Shown here: positions 13,185-25,104 of the stretch, one piece after another | Layout: each line of letters opens with the position of its first letter | Position numbering within the stretch: the first letter of the stretch is position 1 | Assembly: GCA_013397115.1 (NCBI GenBank) | Contig: VWZW01002569.1 | Span: 1,474,766 to 1,538,765 of the forward strand | DNA length: 64,000 nt | Direction: 5' to 3' | Origin: Edolisoma coerulescens | Taxonomy: Eukaryota; Chordata; Aves; Passeriformes; Campephagidae | Program-made: the position numbers and the translations under genes | The notes under the pieces: model-generated | Told to the model about the DNA's origin: nothing | The model's database searches: none | Seen by the model: only the letters and a program-made list of their open reading frames with translations

Positions 13185-13612
13185 GTGTGTGGCATGTCTC
13201 TGGGCTACTTCCTTTAATACCATTGTGGCTCTTCATTCTACTCACTCCAGTATGTCCATATCTCCCCTCTACTGCTGCACTGGGCAGCCCAGAACTGAAC
13301 CTTCCAGGTGTGTCTCTCCTGTGATAAGACCTGTTGGCAACACTCCTCTTAATGCAGACCAGAAAGCTGTTGGCCTTTTTTGGCCTGAGGGGGAATTACT
13401 GCCACAGGCTGATTTGCTGTCCACCAGAATCCTCAGGTCCTTTCCTGCAAAGCTTCTTTCCAGCTTCTGGGTCCCCAGCCCGTGCTGGTACGTGAGGTTA
13501 TTCCTCTCTGTTTGAAGGGCTTTGCTTTTCACTTTGTTGAACATCATGAGATTCTGGTTGACCCACTTCTCCCCCTTCTCAAGGTCACTATCAACTTGAA
13601 CCCAGGTCTATA
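13185..13612 (-). mobile_element. CR1 LINE fragment, antisense
   Basis: Read on +, the segment follows the reverse complement of the CR1 3' region: the 'cagcccagaactgaacc', 'cttaatgcagaccagaaagctgttggcc', 'ctgtccaccagaatcctcaggtcc', 'cccagcccgtgctggtacgtgaggttattcctc' and 'tttgttgaacatcatgagattc' portions appear in that order. CR1 is the dominant bird retrotransposon, encoding an endonuclease and reverse transcriptase. This copy covers only the end of ORF2, with stops in all frames. It lacks the final 3' tail, so it was truncated at both ends or rearranged after insertion. Open frames of 112 codons (+) and 92 codons (-) here are repeat by-products, not genes. Confidence 0.85.
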
Positions 13613-14794
13613 ATTTGCTTTTCTTATAATGTACAGTGAAGCCAGCTTATGAACTCAGATCAAAAATCCCATCCACATCCATTATGAGGACCAAAACTTA
13701 ATTTTTGTTTGAACTAGAGCTGATCTTTTAGGGAAGTCTTCAAATGTAATTACTGGAAAATTGCCATTTTCCAGTAATAAGTGAAAACTAACAAAACTGT
13801 TTGTCTCCCCCCAGACTATAACCCTTGACACCTGTGTAAAAAATCCCATTTCATTTTTTGCTATGAATGCATCTATCTTTGAGTTGCAGTTAGCAGAATT
13901 TCGTCTTTTAGGTTGGAAACCTGTGTATTCCCAGGCTTAATTTTCCCATATTAATTTTCTCATAGAAACTCCAGTCTGTGGTCAACTGTATTTTTTTTAA
14001 GCCTCAAAATATTTGCTGAGTTTCCTGTAGCCACCATGATAAGACGTTGAAAGTAGAGCACAATACCTTGTCCTGGTAGTAGTTACACTGATACTAAAAT
14101 TTAGTAGTAACAGAGGCAGGGTTTCTTTGCCTAACTGTAGGTATCTAGTGAAAATTTAGATGGTCTCTTGCTTAACTTCTATTTGCCAGCCCAGATGGGT
14201 ATTCATCTCTGGTAGGTCCTTTACCATATGTTTGCACCCTGGCCTTGTGTTTTAGGTACTGAACAGTCCTTCATCCAGCACTAGACACCTGTTCAGGCAG
14301 CTGAGTCCTGCTCACAGTGCTCCTTAACAGTTCATCAGTTCATGCATACATTCACTTTATCGTGTTAATCTCTTGATCATAAAATTCCATGAGAAATTAT
14401 GTTCTCTGGGGTTTTTTTCAGAGCAATTTTTTTTCCCCAAGCTAGCAGCTGTTATTTTGCTTGTCCTACAGTCTTATTCGTTTTCTTGGCTTTGGTAGTA
14501 CACTTCAGTTGGTGCTGAAATTTCCACTTTGCTGAGCAAATCAGAATACCCCCCAACCATGTCCTCTTTATGGTTCCAATTTTCTCAGTATTTGAATATC
14601 AGAAAGTTGTACAATAATATAAGAAAAATATTTTAAAGTTGTATTCCAAAGACTAGAAGGATCTAATTTTTTTAAATGTCACTTTAAAGTGATTTACTCC
14701 TTGTGATTATAGGTAGAGACATACCAATCATCCTTTGAATGAAAGGCATACTTCTTTTATATCATTCAATCTCCTAAATTTAGTGCAGTCCAAT
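13613..14794. other. No feature seen; possibly eroded CR1 interior
   Basis: Nothing is recognisable. The stretch lies between two CR1-like pieces of the same orientation, so it could be badly eroded CR1 or later-inserted DNA. Confidence 0.3.
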
Positions 14795-14860
14795 ATTTTA
14801 GGTGCCTTACAGAAATCTAAATATGTCAACACCTTGTGTAATCTCAGTCTGTTTCATTTT
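14795..14860 (-). mobile_element. Possible scrap of CR1 reverse transcriptase
   Basis: On -, this reads through a segment resembling the reverse-transcriptase block YLDFSKAFD as YLDFCKA (around 14805-14840). It has the same orientation as the CR1 fragment at 13185-13612 and lies on its 5' side, as it should if both come from one ancient element. The match covers only about 30 bases, and the spacing is longer than in an intact CR1. Confidence 0.3.
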
Positions 14861-15673
14861 CTTTTCTGCAGTTAGAAGAATTATAGAGTTCCCTGCTTAC
14901 TGGACATTTTGTCCTTTGGTTTCAATTTGGTAGGTACTTAATGGAAGGTACATCAGCATTAAGACTGTCAGACTGATGCAGTCATACAGATGCAAGAGAT
15001 TTATTTAAATGAAAAGAAAAGTGTATTTTATTCTTGCTGATGCTAATGGGCCAGTACATCTTCATGAATCATAAAAGAACAAAGTGCCCTCGTCTATACA
15101 AATATTTAGCTAAAGTCTCAAAGGATGGCACCCCAAGGGTACCTTGAGGACAAGGAGAAAATAGAAGCTGAGGAAGAAAGACTAGCAAAATGCAATTTGA
15201 GCTGCATCATCCCACTGCTTATAGGTAGGAACTTGAAGAGGATTCCAAAATCATATGAACCTCCTGAAAATATATCTGTGTTCGAGATCAATGTCATAGA
15301 TTCCTGCTAGGAGGAGGCAGGGGAGAACTATCTCTTTCTGCTTAGTGGGACTGACTTTTGGATCCTGTGGGCTCAGCAGAAGATGCAGAGTAGTTCTGAG
15401 CTGAGGGAATATTTATCCATCTGTCCCTTGTGTGCTCTTTGTGTTTCACTGGGAACATGTCAGTGAAGGAAATTTGGGAATATTGTCAAGCAGGACTTGA
15501 CATGTTCCCCTCATGGGAGATGACTCATTACTGTTTGATTCACCCATCTCCCAAATATTTCTTTTCTAGCAAAAGTTAAATGTTAAATTCCTAAATTTGT
15601 TTTAGTATTGCTATGTCATCACTGATATTCCTCAAAGGTGTTGTTTCCCTGTTAATGAAATTTTTGACCTGTA
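14861..15673. other. No feature seen
   Basis: A 61-codon + frame at 15125-15310 is charged but unrecognised. Nothing else stands out. Confidence 0.4.
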
Positions 15674-15820
15674 AGAAAAACCAAAACCAACCAACCAGAA
15701 AAAAACCGAAACATCAAAACCAACCAACCAACCAAACAACAAAAACCGAATCAAATGAAACCACAAAACAACAACAAAAAAACCCAACAAAAAACCCACC
15801 AGAAGCAAACTCCAAAACCA
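15674..15820. repeat. A/C-only low-complexity tract (CCAA/CAAA-like)
   Basis: About 145 bases with scarcely any G or T, built from ccaa, caaac and caaaaacc units. It forces a long but meaningless open frame on both strands (79 codons +, 104 codons -). Confidence 0.85.
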
Positions 15821-18800
15821 ATACAAGCATAAACAATATGTGTTGTATGTAAAATATTTACTGTAGACTTCATTTTTAAAAGCGTTGTCATGTTTGGTTA
15901 TCTTTGCATAACTAAAGAGCCCATCTAGATGCCCCATAGCAGGCACTTAAAGCTGAAGAGAAACAGAAATATTTCCATTAGAGCTATAAGCATTTAAGTG
16001 ACAACTAATTCTATTTTAAATTTTATAGTGAAAATTTGATGGTAAAATAAAATGTGAAGGTAATTCCTCATAAAAAAAATGTTCATTTTTTTACACATAT
16101 CCATTCAAATCAATCTATTTCTATGTACTTAAGACAGAACATTTTACTACATTTCTCCCATTCTTTTAACTTTCACAGAAATGGAAAAATAGTGCTATTT
16201 TACCCTACTATCTAGGTACAAATATCTGGAGGGAGTGTGGACAAGATGGAGATAACTTAAGCTACAGTACTGTTGGATGGTGGAAGCACGAACAGGACAG
16301 ATGCACAGCCCCTCCAACAGCACCCGGCTGTTCTTTTCCTCTCAGTGCTAAAATTGTGGTAGTCCTTGTAGCCAGTTTACTACTTTTAAAATGTTTCCAG
16401 AATATCTTATTCAGCTAAGTAGGTGTTTTTCTTTAGTCCTACTGTACAATCAAGCTGCATGAGTAACTGTCTAAGAATGTTTACAGGACATTTAATCAGC
16501 AGGAGACACTTATATTTATGAAGGTATTAGGAAATCCCCTGTGGATTTGTATCTAATTTAGTCATCTTTAAAGCTCAGTGTATTTACTGTTGCAGCTGAG
16601 GATTAGTACTGTCAAAAGAGTCTCAGCAGAGAAAGAAAATTAAGCACCTCATCTGTCTAATGCGAAATTTCCCAGGTTTCAGGAAGGTCTAACTCATCTG
16701 CTAGATCAGGGAATTATAGTCATTGTGCCCCGAAAAATTTGAAGACGATTTTTCTTTATGGATAAGAATAATGAAAGGGTTGTTCTTTAATACTTGATAT
16801 TGAAAATGGAACTTTCTCAGCACAGAGAGAAAGAAATTGCCCCAAAATTTAAGAAACAAGCATCAACACTGTAAAGACTGAAAAGGCCTCCTTGCTATAT
16901 CCTTCAGATCATACCAGATCTGAGCTGGCATGGCTAGCTGCCAACCATTAGTACCACATACTATGTTTAGTCCCTGAATCTTTTATCTCTCATGCTCAAA
17001 TCCCACTTATTTCACCCTTACAGAGATGAGAAACATGTATCTGAAAACATTAACAAATTGAAAAAAAAGCTCTCTGAGATTAGCCAGAATATTTTGCCTA
17101 CTCATTTTTTCCAGTTCATTTTGGAAAATGGGAGCTAAAATGTTGTTCTAACCTTTTGACTAAAATGTGAAATATCATATGAGGATTTGTGCTGAATTAA
17201 GTTAGATGCCGTAGCATTACATAATACAACAGGAACTGATACAATGTTCTAAAGCACAATCTGAACTGTACTGTTCCTGAAATGTAAGAAGATCTTGTCT
17301 TATTGTTCTTTATATTTTTGCAATACTAAGCCCAGATGCTTTGGACTGAACCTCTCCCTTGATGCTCTGGGGGAGCACTGTAGCTTTCATTGCTATTTTT
17401 GCTTGCAGGCAGATTCCATCTCTGGTATTACACCACATTTTGTTTGACAGAATGAGGAATAGACCAGATTGCTTCATAAAACTAAGAAATGGAGAAAATT
17501 TGGCTCGTAGTACCTATTTTACCAATTTTTAAACAATCAGCTAGGTACTTAAGCACATGCTCAAGGACTATTGGTGTCATTAGTACTTCTGAGAAACGAA
17601 ATTGCAGACACTTAATTCTCTGTTAAGTGAAACCTCCTGTATCATCAGTAGTAGCAAAAGGGGGGAAAGGGAGGCAATAACAGTGCAGCTGTTCACAACC
17701 TAAAGCACAAATTGCAGAATCATCTGGGGGAGTGGAGAATGGTCATATAGTATTTTTTGTATTAAAAACCAGACTGCATCCCTGAAAGCAGATATGGCTG
17801 TACAGTTCTCTTGCCTTCATTTTATATCTTAGAAAAGAAATATTTGTGACCAAGACTGATCTTCATTAAATACCAATATATAGCTCAGTTCCTGAATGTA
17901 GTTGAACTAAATTTCAGTTCATCACACAAAAAAACCCCAACAAATGGGAAGTAGAAACTTTGAAAAAGTCAGCCAAAGCAGAAACTTATCGGAAAACCAG
18001 CTCTGACATATGATGCCTCCATTTCCAAAAACAACGAGAAAGTTATCCAGTACAAATTATCTCTCTCACAGATGTCTCAGAGGGAAAAGATATAATGATC
18101 ATGATGCTTAAAAATAATTTTTTTTTCAAGCTCCTGGCTTCTGGATGTCAGGCTCTCTTCCCATTCCCTGGCCCTCAGGCTGGCTTCAAAACAAGTTCTG
18201 GCCAAAATTCAGAGCATCTTAATAGGTGGTTTAAAAGATGCCAGTGCAGAGGGCAGGACTGTTTGACATAACTTTACATCTACAGAGTAGATAACTTTCC
18301 TGTAAGTTAGTTCAGCGCTGTGCCCTGAGATCCAAATGGCTTATCCACCCCTAGCGAGCTGCTGCGTTGTACGTGCCTGGTGTTTTTCATGAACACTTGC
18401 ACTTTGCAGTCATCATCCCAGACTGCAGACATGTATTTCACAAAAGCTGCTGCAAGCGAGCACTAGCTGGTGTTCTCCTCCTTGTGACTGGTCCCTGCAC
18501 GACATTGTCAGGACCACACTGTCCTGGTCATTCTTCTCCAGCTGCAGGGCTTCCTAATGTAGCATCCACTTGATCAGGAGATGCTCAAGTCTGCTGGCAA
18601 AGCACCCTGTGCATTCTCTCCCTGACTAAAAAGGCTGCCTAAGCTGAGCCATGGTACAAACTGCAGCACAGAGCCGAGGATATTCCTCACTTTCACAGGG
18701 GAAGCAATAAAGGCTGAGATTGTTACTTCTCCTTTAAACAGCTGAACAGCCTTCCTTATAAAGCATATACAGTCCTGTTACCTGCAATGCACAGAAAGAG

Positions 18801-19378
18801 TGGAGCAGAGTACAGACAGGGAACTCTAAAAGTCACCCTACAGCCAGCTTTTCATTACGCAATGCTGCAGTGCCTGTGCTGTAAGGGTGACTGAGCAATC
18901 TCCTAGATGAAAATCAGCTGTGAAGAATAAAATGCCAGCACAATTTTCTGATGGTTGGTTTTCACTGCTTCCTCTGTTCTTATTTTTGCCTTTATAAATA
19001 TTTTATGCTTAATTGGTTTATTACTGGGCTTATTGTTGGAGGTGAACGTGAGGCCAGAGAGGCAGGGAAGAAGTTAACTGCTGACCTGCTACTGGGCTTG
19101 GTTGCAGGTTTCCTAGCCAAGGGTTTTCTTGCATTGATTTAACTGATGTGATAAGACACACCTGTCAAACCTTTGAAAGGTGACTGGTGACTTTAGGTAC
19201 TGCCTTAAAAAGGCAGCAATTAAGAGTGATGAGGACTGAGAAACAAAATTCTTTCAAGGCCTCCAACTGTGCATGCAAAAAGACCCATTTGAATTTCTTT
19301 GAAAATAAATGTACATAACATTAGAGCTATGATTTCTATGATATGGCTGATTTCTAGGCACTGCACAGATTTGCTTAC
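15821..19378. other. No gene seen
   Basis: About 3.5 kb of ordinary sequence. A GC-richer patch at 18320-18680 and frames of up to 68 codons are unrecognised. Confidence 0.4.
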
Positions 19379-19458
19379 CTCTGAACCACTGTTTTTCTCT
19401 TTTCAGGATGTGCCTCTGTGTAATAAAGGTTGTCCGACTTCCTTTTCCTTGGTCTGTA
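19379..19458 (-). other. Weak exon candidate E, basic peptide
   Basis: On -, a strong donor (CAGAG/GTAAGC at 19378-19379) closes an 80-base open segment encoding YRPRKRKSDNLYYTEAHPEK and seven more residues. The proposed acceptor (AG just above 19458) has a poor pyrimidine tract. Its start phase would fit the end of candidate exon D, 5.5 kb away. A basic stretch after D's hydrophobic stretch would be the order of a membrane protein, but this is inference on thin evidence. Confidence 0.15.
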
Positions 19459-20742
19459 CTATATTATCCTGCCTGAATGCACTGAGAACCAGAATGTGCA
19501 AACTCTTGGGGTAAAAAAAAAAACAGCATCAGAGCCAAGATCCCAGAGCAAGTATCCTACCAAGAGTTGCTGTAACTATGGCTGAAACCAAGTGGATTCC
19601 TCTTACCTGGAATTATGAAGTTTGGTCTGGATAAGTGACTTTTTCTAGGGTTTATATTAGGATGGAGAAAGACAAGACCAAGGCAGGTTCTCGATGGGAT
19701 CCTACGGCCATAATCCTCTGAACTGCTTGGCAGTGTCACTGGGGGGGAGTGGATGCATACAGCTGGATGCCTGCTCATATTAAAGTTTCTTCAGTCAAAT
19801 GTTTTCAAGGTGATTTCCTGGAAAAGACCTAGTCTAGATGTTTGGAGTCAAAAAGACTTTGGATTTTCTTCCCTTATAATATCAAAAATAGAATTACATT
19901 TCAATTTCAATGTCCCTGCATTTGTCAGAATAGTCAGTGGGCAAGAGCCCAGCAGTTTTTAGAGGATCTGTGATCCAGCAATCCTTTCTTGGTGCTGTGG
20001 AACCACATAGTCCTTCCCTGCCTCCCTCTTACCTGTTGTGCATCCAAATGTGCCATGGGTATAGCCACAGTTCTCCCTGAAAATTTTTCAGGAGCAGAAT
20101 GTGGCCCTTCCCATCTTCCAGCACGAGGTAGCAAGGGAGGGTCTATTCTGAGATTTTCGGAGGCTGTGGTTTATTTGGTGCTTTAGTGGGGCTTTGGTTC
20201 TGTTGTGGCCATTGGTTTCGGTTTTGTTTTGGTTTTTTTTAAGACTAAATTATAAAAACCTTGTGTGCTTTGATGAAAAATCAACTCTGGTAAAAGATTA
20301 AAGAATCACCTTTTAAAAGTATTTTTCTTTTTTGTCTGTCTTAAAATATCACCATTTTAAAACATAAACCCCTGTAAAGAATGGAGCAGTGCAGGCAGTG
20401 TGTTTGCCTCACGTTAATGTCTGCTTGGCATTAGATGTGATTCCTGTCTTTTCTGGGCCAGGAGAGTGAAAGTTCCGTGCTGACCCGAGTGCACTCCTAC
20501 CTGTCTAGATATGCCTGCCTGGAAATAGACAGGACATGGTGGTCTCCTGGAGATAACATTGACAGTCCATAGCTGGGCATTGACTCCTTAGTGGCTGCCA
20601 GCCAAAGGGAACAGAGTGCAAACGCTGTGACTAGAGTTTCAAACCAAACACTGAGGTCTCTGGATGCTTTACTAGGAGGGTGATAGCGGGTGCAGGGAGT
20701 GAGTGAATCCTGGGGGTGGTGAGAGAGAGAAGTGAGAAACTA
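19459..20742. other. No feature seen
   Basis: No recognisable gene or repeat before the LTR that follows. Confidence 0.4.
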
Positions 20743-21088
20743 TGACAGCTTGAATGTGTGTACACATTTTGTTTTCTGCATTTAAAGTGGAGAAGACTCT
20801 TAATTGTTGCTAAACAACAAAAAATTTGACTCTTGCTCTGAGCTACAATAGAGGCTGCAAACGCTTAAAGCTGCTTTCAGTCCTGCTTGCTTGCTTGCTT
20901 GCCTGCTCGCTTGCTGTCTCAGTAGTCCTTTCTTAGTAATCCCCATCTTCCGTGGTCTTCTCCTCTCTCTTATGAGCTACCTCCCCAAGGGGCAGCCGGT
21001 CTCTGGTCTTTAGCAGAAACACCTGGTTCAGAACAGCTGCAACTCATCAAGGTCAAGACTGCCTACAGCCCATTCTTGTTCTCCTACA
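20743..21088 (-). mobile_element. LTR of the 52.5-kb ERV family, older copy
   Basis: Its right half matches the 3' LTR at about 52503-52856: shared stretches include 'gagctacaa', 'cttaaagctgct', 'cagtcctgcttgctt', 'ggggcagccggtctctggtc', 'aaacacctggttcagaacag' and the terminal 'ctcctaca'. On -, this is an LTR starting TGTAGGAG. A (CTTG)n expansion at 20884-20915 is specific to this copy. The element lies on - because a polypurine tract follows at higher coordinates. The left limit is set only by analogy with LTR lengths near 350 bp. Confidence 0.7.
20884..20915. repeat. (CTTG)n expansion inside the LTR
   Basis: Repeats of cttg with two substitutions, where the related LTR at 52.69 kb has only two units. 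It arose after insertion. Confidence 0.8.
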
Positions 21089-21170
21089 TTTCTCCCTTTT
21101 TACTTTAGATCGATACAATACATACTAATTTTTTTCTCTTTTTCCACACATGCTAATAACTAAAGATGGT
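21089..21170 (-). mobile_element. Polypurine tract and 3' interior remnant of the ERV
   Basis: On -, bases 21089-21103 are nearly all purines and abut the LTR start, the position of a retroviral polypurine tract. The following 65 bases resemble the interior next to the 52.86-kb LTR, sharing the 'tacatac', 'ttttttct' and 'catgctaataacta' type words. The rest of the provirus is not seen beyond about 21170. Confidence 0.5.
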
Positions 21171-23154
21171 TTGGCTGGGGCACACTAAAAGGTTCAAATA
21201 CATTACAACACTTAATCACTAATGCTTTATTTTTAAAGGTGGTTGTCAACTAGACCAGTGTCCCGGTTGCACAAGACATCAGGCTGCACTGCAGCTGATG
21301 AAGGAACTGCTCTGAGACCCACAGGAGTCTGCAGTAGGAGTCTTATTTAGGAGAGGAGTCAGGGTTGAGCAACAAAGAGACACATCCTGGAAAAAGCCAG
21401 AGGTGATTTTGCTCCCTAGACCTGGTAAGAAACTGAAACATTTCATTTTCACTTCTCAAAACGACGTGTTGCTTATCAGCTCACAAATAATTGTAGAATT
21501 TATAGGGAATTTCTGGAAGCTTTTTTTTTTTCATTCTGGAGTGGAAGAAATTTTAAAATAATGGGAAAGAACCAGTTCCACCCCATCCTTCAGCAAGTTT
21601 CATTCTGCATAGGCACCTTGGGTGACCATCTTTCACGTTCTGAAAGAGCAGCTCATAATAACGGCCTTGAGGAGGCTTGCAGACTAGAGAAGATACGATC
21701 TGTTAATCACTGTTGCCTGGTTCCATTCTTGTGCCATGTTAGATCCAAACAGTGAAATGTCAGGAGGTTAAGAATCAATTTTAAGCAGTAAAATACATCA
21801 AACTGTGCAGTCTGCTAAAATGTTCTGATACAGATGAATGCCTTTTTATTTAAGCAGCTATCAAGTGCACAGCATGAAGGACAAATCTTCTTGTTTTCTG
21901 TGTGTTTTGATGAACATATCTGCAAGACTAAAATCTGCTATTACATTTTTGTACTTGTATGATATTTTGCAGACAGGACACAGGAATATTTTTGAACAAA
22001 AAATCATAATTCAAAATGCACAATAATAGAGAAAAATTAGGTACACATTAAATTAAAAAAAAATTTCGTTTCCTTATTTTACTTTTGTTTGTTTGTCTAT
22101 TTTCAAAAGCAAAAAGGGAGAAGATATCTTGTGTTTATATTACAAACTTCTTTACCTTACTCCTAAGACCAAGCATGTAGGCCTCGAGGAGCTTCATGTA
22201 CCTTTTCATTTTTTCTTGTTAAGAATATCTTAACTAAGCAGAATCATTTAGGAGTTGGCTGGAAGATAATGGTCATGCAATAGCAGTAAAAATAAATGTG
22301 AAGGTGGATGTTTTCTGAGTACAACTACTACAGACCCATGAAGGAAGAAAAAATGCACGAAGTCATAGGTGCTCTCTTCCGAGCGTGCGTCCAGCTCTGA
22401 CTGCTTGCAGTGGTTCATGGCTGTAAGCACAGCCAGAGGGATTGCTCTTCCACCTTACTAAGCCTGTCAGTCATCAAGTCAAAGTTAGTTTCTAGGCTCC
22501 CTCTACAGTCGATGGAGAAAAATAAGTTACCTCTGGAGGGCAGGTTCCCCTGTTTCCTCTGGACATGTCATATGCAGACTTCAAGGTGGCTTGGCACAGA
22601 ATGAAGTGAATTGTCTGAAAACCTGAGCACCTTACAAGTAAAGGCTGGAGCATGGAAATGGCCATCTCAGCTTATACCTTTTAATTCATCACTTAATTAT
22701 TATACATATTCATTGAATAGAAAAATACTTCAGTATTTTTCAGTATCTTTGAAGATGCCTTCTATCCTCTTTGATCTGTTTCAGCAATGTATGATTTTTA
22801 TATAGGTAACATTTCTTCTTTTACATTGATTCTAAGGTTTAAGAAAAACTCATATATAGCTTTTGAATTATTTCATTTAAAGTCATTAAGTGAAGCTAAG
22901 TTCCTTCTCATCCACAGCCTCAACAGGAGATCTGTCATCTGAGGATTTGTTATTATTAGCTGCCTTTAACATGGGACAGCCTACATCCTTTATGGTGCTA
23001 TTCTCTACACTGCACTAGCCATCATATTTGGAAAATACACCAGGATTCCATGAGTTTTATTCATCATAATCGTCTTCAGATTTAGCAAGTCTGGTTCAGT
23101 GTCTTTCTTAAGCTATTCCTGGCTGTGACCTCATCTCTGTTGAATGATAAGGAA
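21171..23154. other. No gene seen
   Basis: Possibly more eroded ERV interior up to about 21430, but no viral protein motif is visible. The rest is AT-rich with short random frames. Confidence 0.35.
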
Positions 23155-23222
23155 TTTTTTTGTTTTTCTTTTTTTTTTTCTTTCTTTCTTTTTTTTCTTT
23201 TTTTTGGTGTAATTATTTTTTT
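23155..23222. repeat. T/C-rich low-complexity tract
   Basis: A run of T with scattered C (tttctttctttct), interrupted once by ggtgtaa. No LINE body adjoins it. Confidence 0.8.
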
Positions 23223-24974
23223 TAAAAGGAACACTACTGAAATCATTATTTTCTCTTCTTAAGGACTATGTTGTAGAAGGAGATCTTCAAGGAGATCTGA
23301 GTGTTATATTCATACAATAGACAAGAACAAGTTGTTCCACTGACAAATACAAAAGATGAATGTTAGGATAACCTTTGTGATAAAGACTCTGTGTGAATTT
23401 AAATAAGAACTAAAATAAAAGCGGGGTCAGACAAAAGGCAATGAGATACATTTTCTCATGTCAAAACATGCAAAATTGATTCTCATTTGGAGATCTAAAT
23501 TAGTACAGATCTTGCAAATGTGGTAGCCAACTGCAAAAAGAGGGAAGGAGAAAAAGGCTGTTTCTGCCCTCTAAAAGGGACACCGTTACAGTCAAGGTGA
23601 AAACAGCTGTAAGGAGCTCCTGAGTTAGTATGCACTGCTCCTAACTCCAAGTACTAAGCTCTGCCAGCAAACACTGATAGACAGTGACAGAAAATGGACC
23701 TTATTAACACTTACAGACAGCCTCAAAATCGAAGCTAGTTACAGTACTCCAGAATTTTTTTTTTTTGTAAATAACAGAGAACAACTGCTCTTGCAACATA
23801 CTTGTTCTCAGCACTATACTGAACAAAAGTCAATAAGTAGTTGTGAAACAGAGCTTTACTTTCACAGGTTGCATGATTAATTCTCCGTTGCAATGTCCTA
23901 CCACAGACACTATGGTTTATGTAAAAAATGTCATGCTACAGTGATATTGAAAACATACAGATTTAAGCCACTCTGGTTTGTTCCACACCTTTTCCTTAAA
24001 TTAAACAAACAATAAAACCCCTCCATTATGAGGCTGGAATGACTGCCATATTTCTGAACTTGGCTTTGAAAAGGCAATTTTTCTTCACATTGTGTACACT
24101 ACCCCAGTTTCATGGTTGGTGCCAAATGTTCTAACAGAGCAAAGGCAGGAGCGGATCTCATACATCAAGAGCACTGCAGTTCCCTGGTAAGATCCCCAAA
24201 CTGTGACACATACAAGAACGCAGTAATTGCTTTTTTTTCCCTTCTCATTTAAGTTTTGTTCTTACCTTGTAGAAGATATAAATGCAGAAAGCCAAAATTC
24301 TTCAAATATGGTAGAGAGTAAAGATTAAAGACAGAATTTTTTTTGAAATGCCTCATAATAAAGGAATAACTATCTCAGGAATAATTTGGGGATAACAATG
24401 AAGTTTTTACAGAAAATGCGTTGTATGCATAAATAAAGATAGACTATCAAGCGGTACAGTACCATTAAAAAAAATCGTAGGAGCACTTGGGATGGTGGAA
24501 ACCAAGCTGAGACTTCAAGTACCTGTGTGAAAACTCTATGATGTGTAGTAGAAAGGAGCTTGAATTTTACTCAAGACCACCAGCAGCCATGCTCAGATTT
24601 CACACTACTATGCTGGCATGTCCTAAAAGTGTAAGAAAATGTGCTGAGTTCTCCAGCTGCCTTACACATCCAGAGATGAAGGCTTGCTCTTCTCCTTCTC
24701 TCCCACATCCCTGCAGTCAGTACAAAATCCTGCTGGGGGAGACCTGAAATGAGGCCAAAACAGTCCTCAAATCCAACCCTAGCCAGTCTCCACAGTCCTC
24801 TGGCATAACCTGGGAACCCCAAGCTGCTTTAATAACTAAGCACATTATTTTCTGGGAAGGTGACTGGTGTCAGTGCTGTTTACATCGTAGCTTTATCAGG
24901 GGTACATGCAGGTGTAACACATCACAGACAATCTGTCTGTAATGTTGCAAAAGTAGTAAGCTCTTTACACTTAC
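23223..24974. other. No feature seen
   Basis: AT-rich DNA with no recognised repeat. If the - strand exon candidates are real, this is intron. Confidence 0.4.
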
Positions 24975-25104
24975 AACAGAAATGTACAAAAACATCAACA
25001 GATATATAGATAATATATTATTAATCTCCTCTTCCCCAAAGCTACCAGGGGTGCTTTGGATACTTTGCTCTGCTACTGAATAATTTTCCACACTCTTTAT
25101 ATTT
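24975..25104 (-). other. Exon candidate D, hydrophobic end
   Basis: On -, a good acceptor (gctttttcaccttag just above 25104) and a good donor (GTAAGT at 24974) bound 130 bases with no stop: one leading base plus 43 codons. The phase accepts the two bases left by exon C. The peptide begins NIKSVENYSVAEQSIQS, has GSFGEEEINN in the middle and ends ILSIYLLMFLYISV, which resembles half or more of a membrane helix. The product is unrecognised. It stays open by chance roughly one time in ten, so the linkage to C, 3.4 kb away, is uncertain. Confidence 0.25.
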
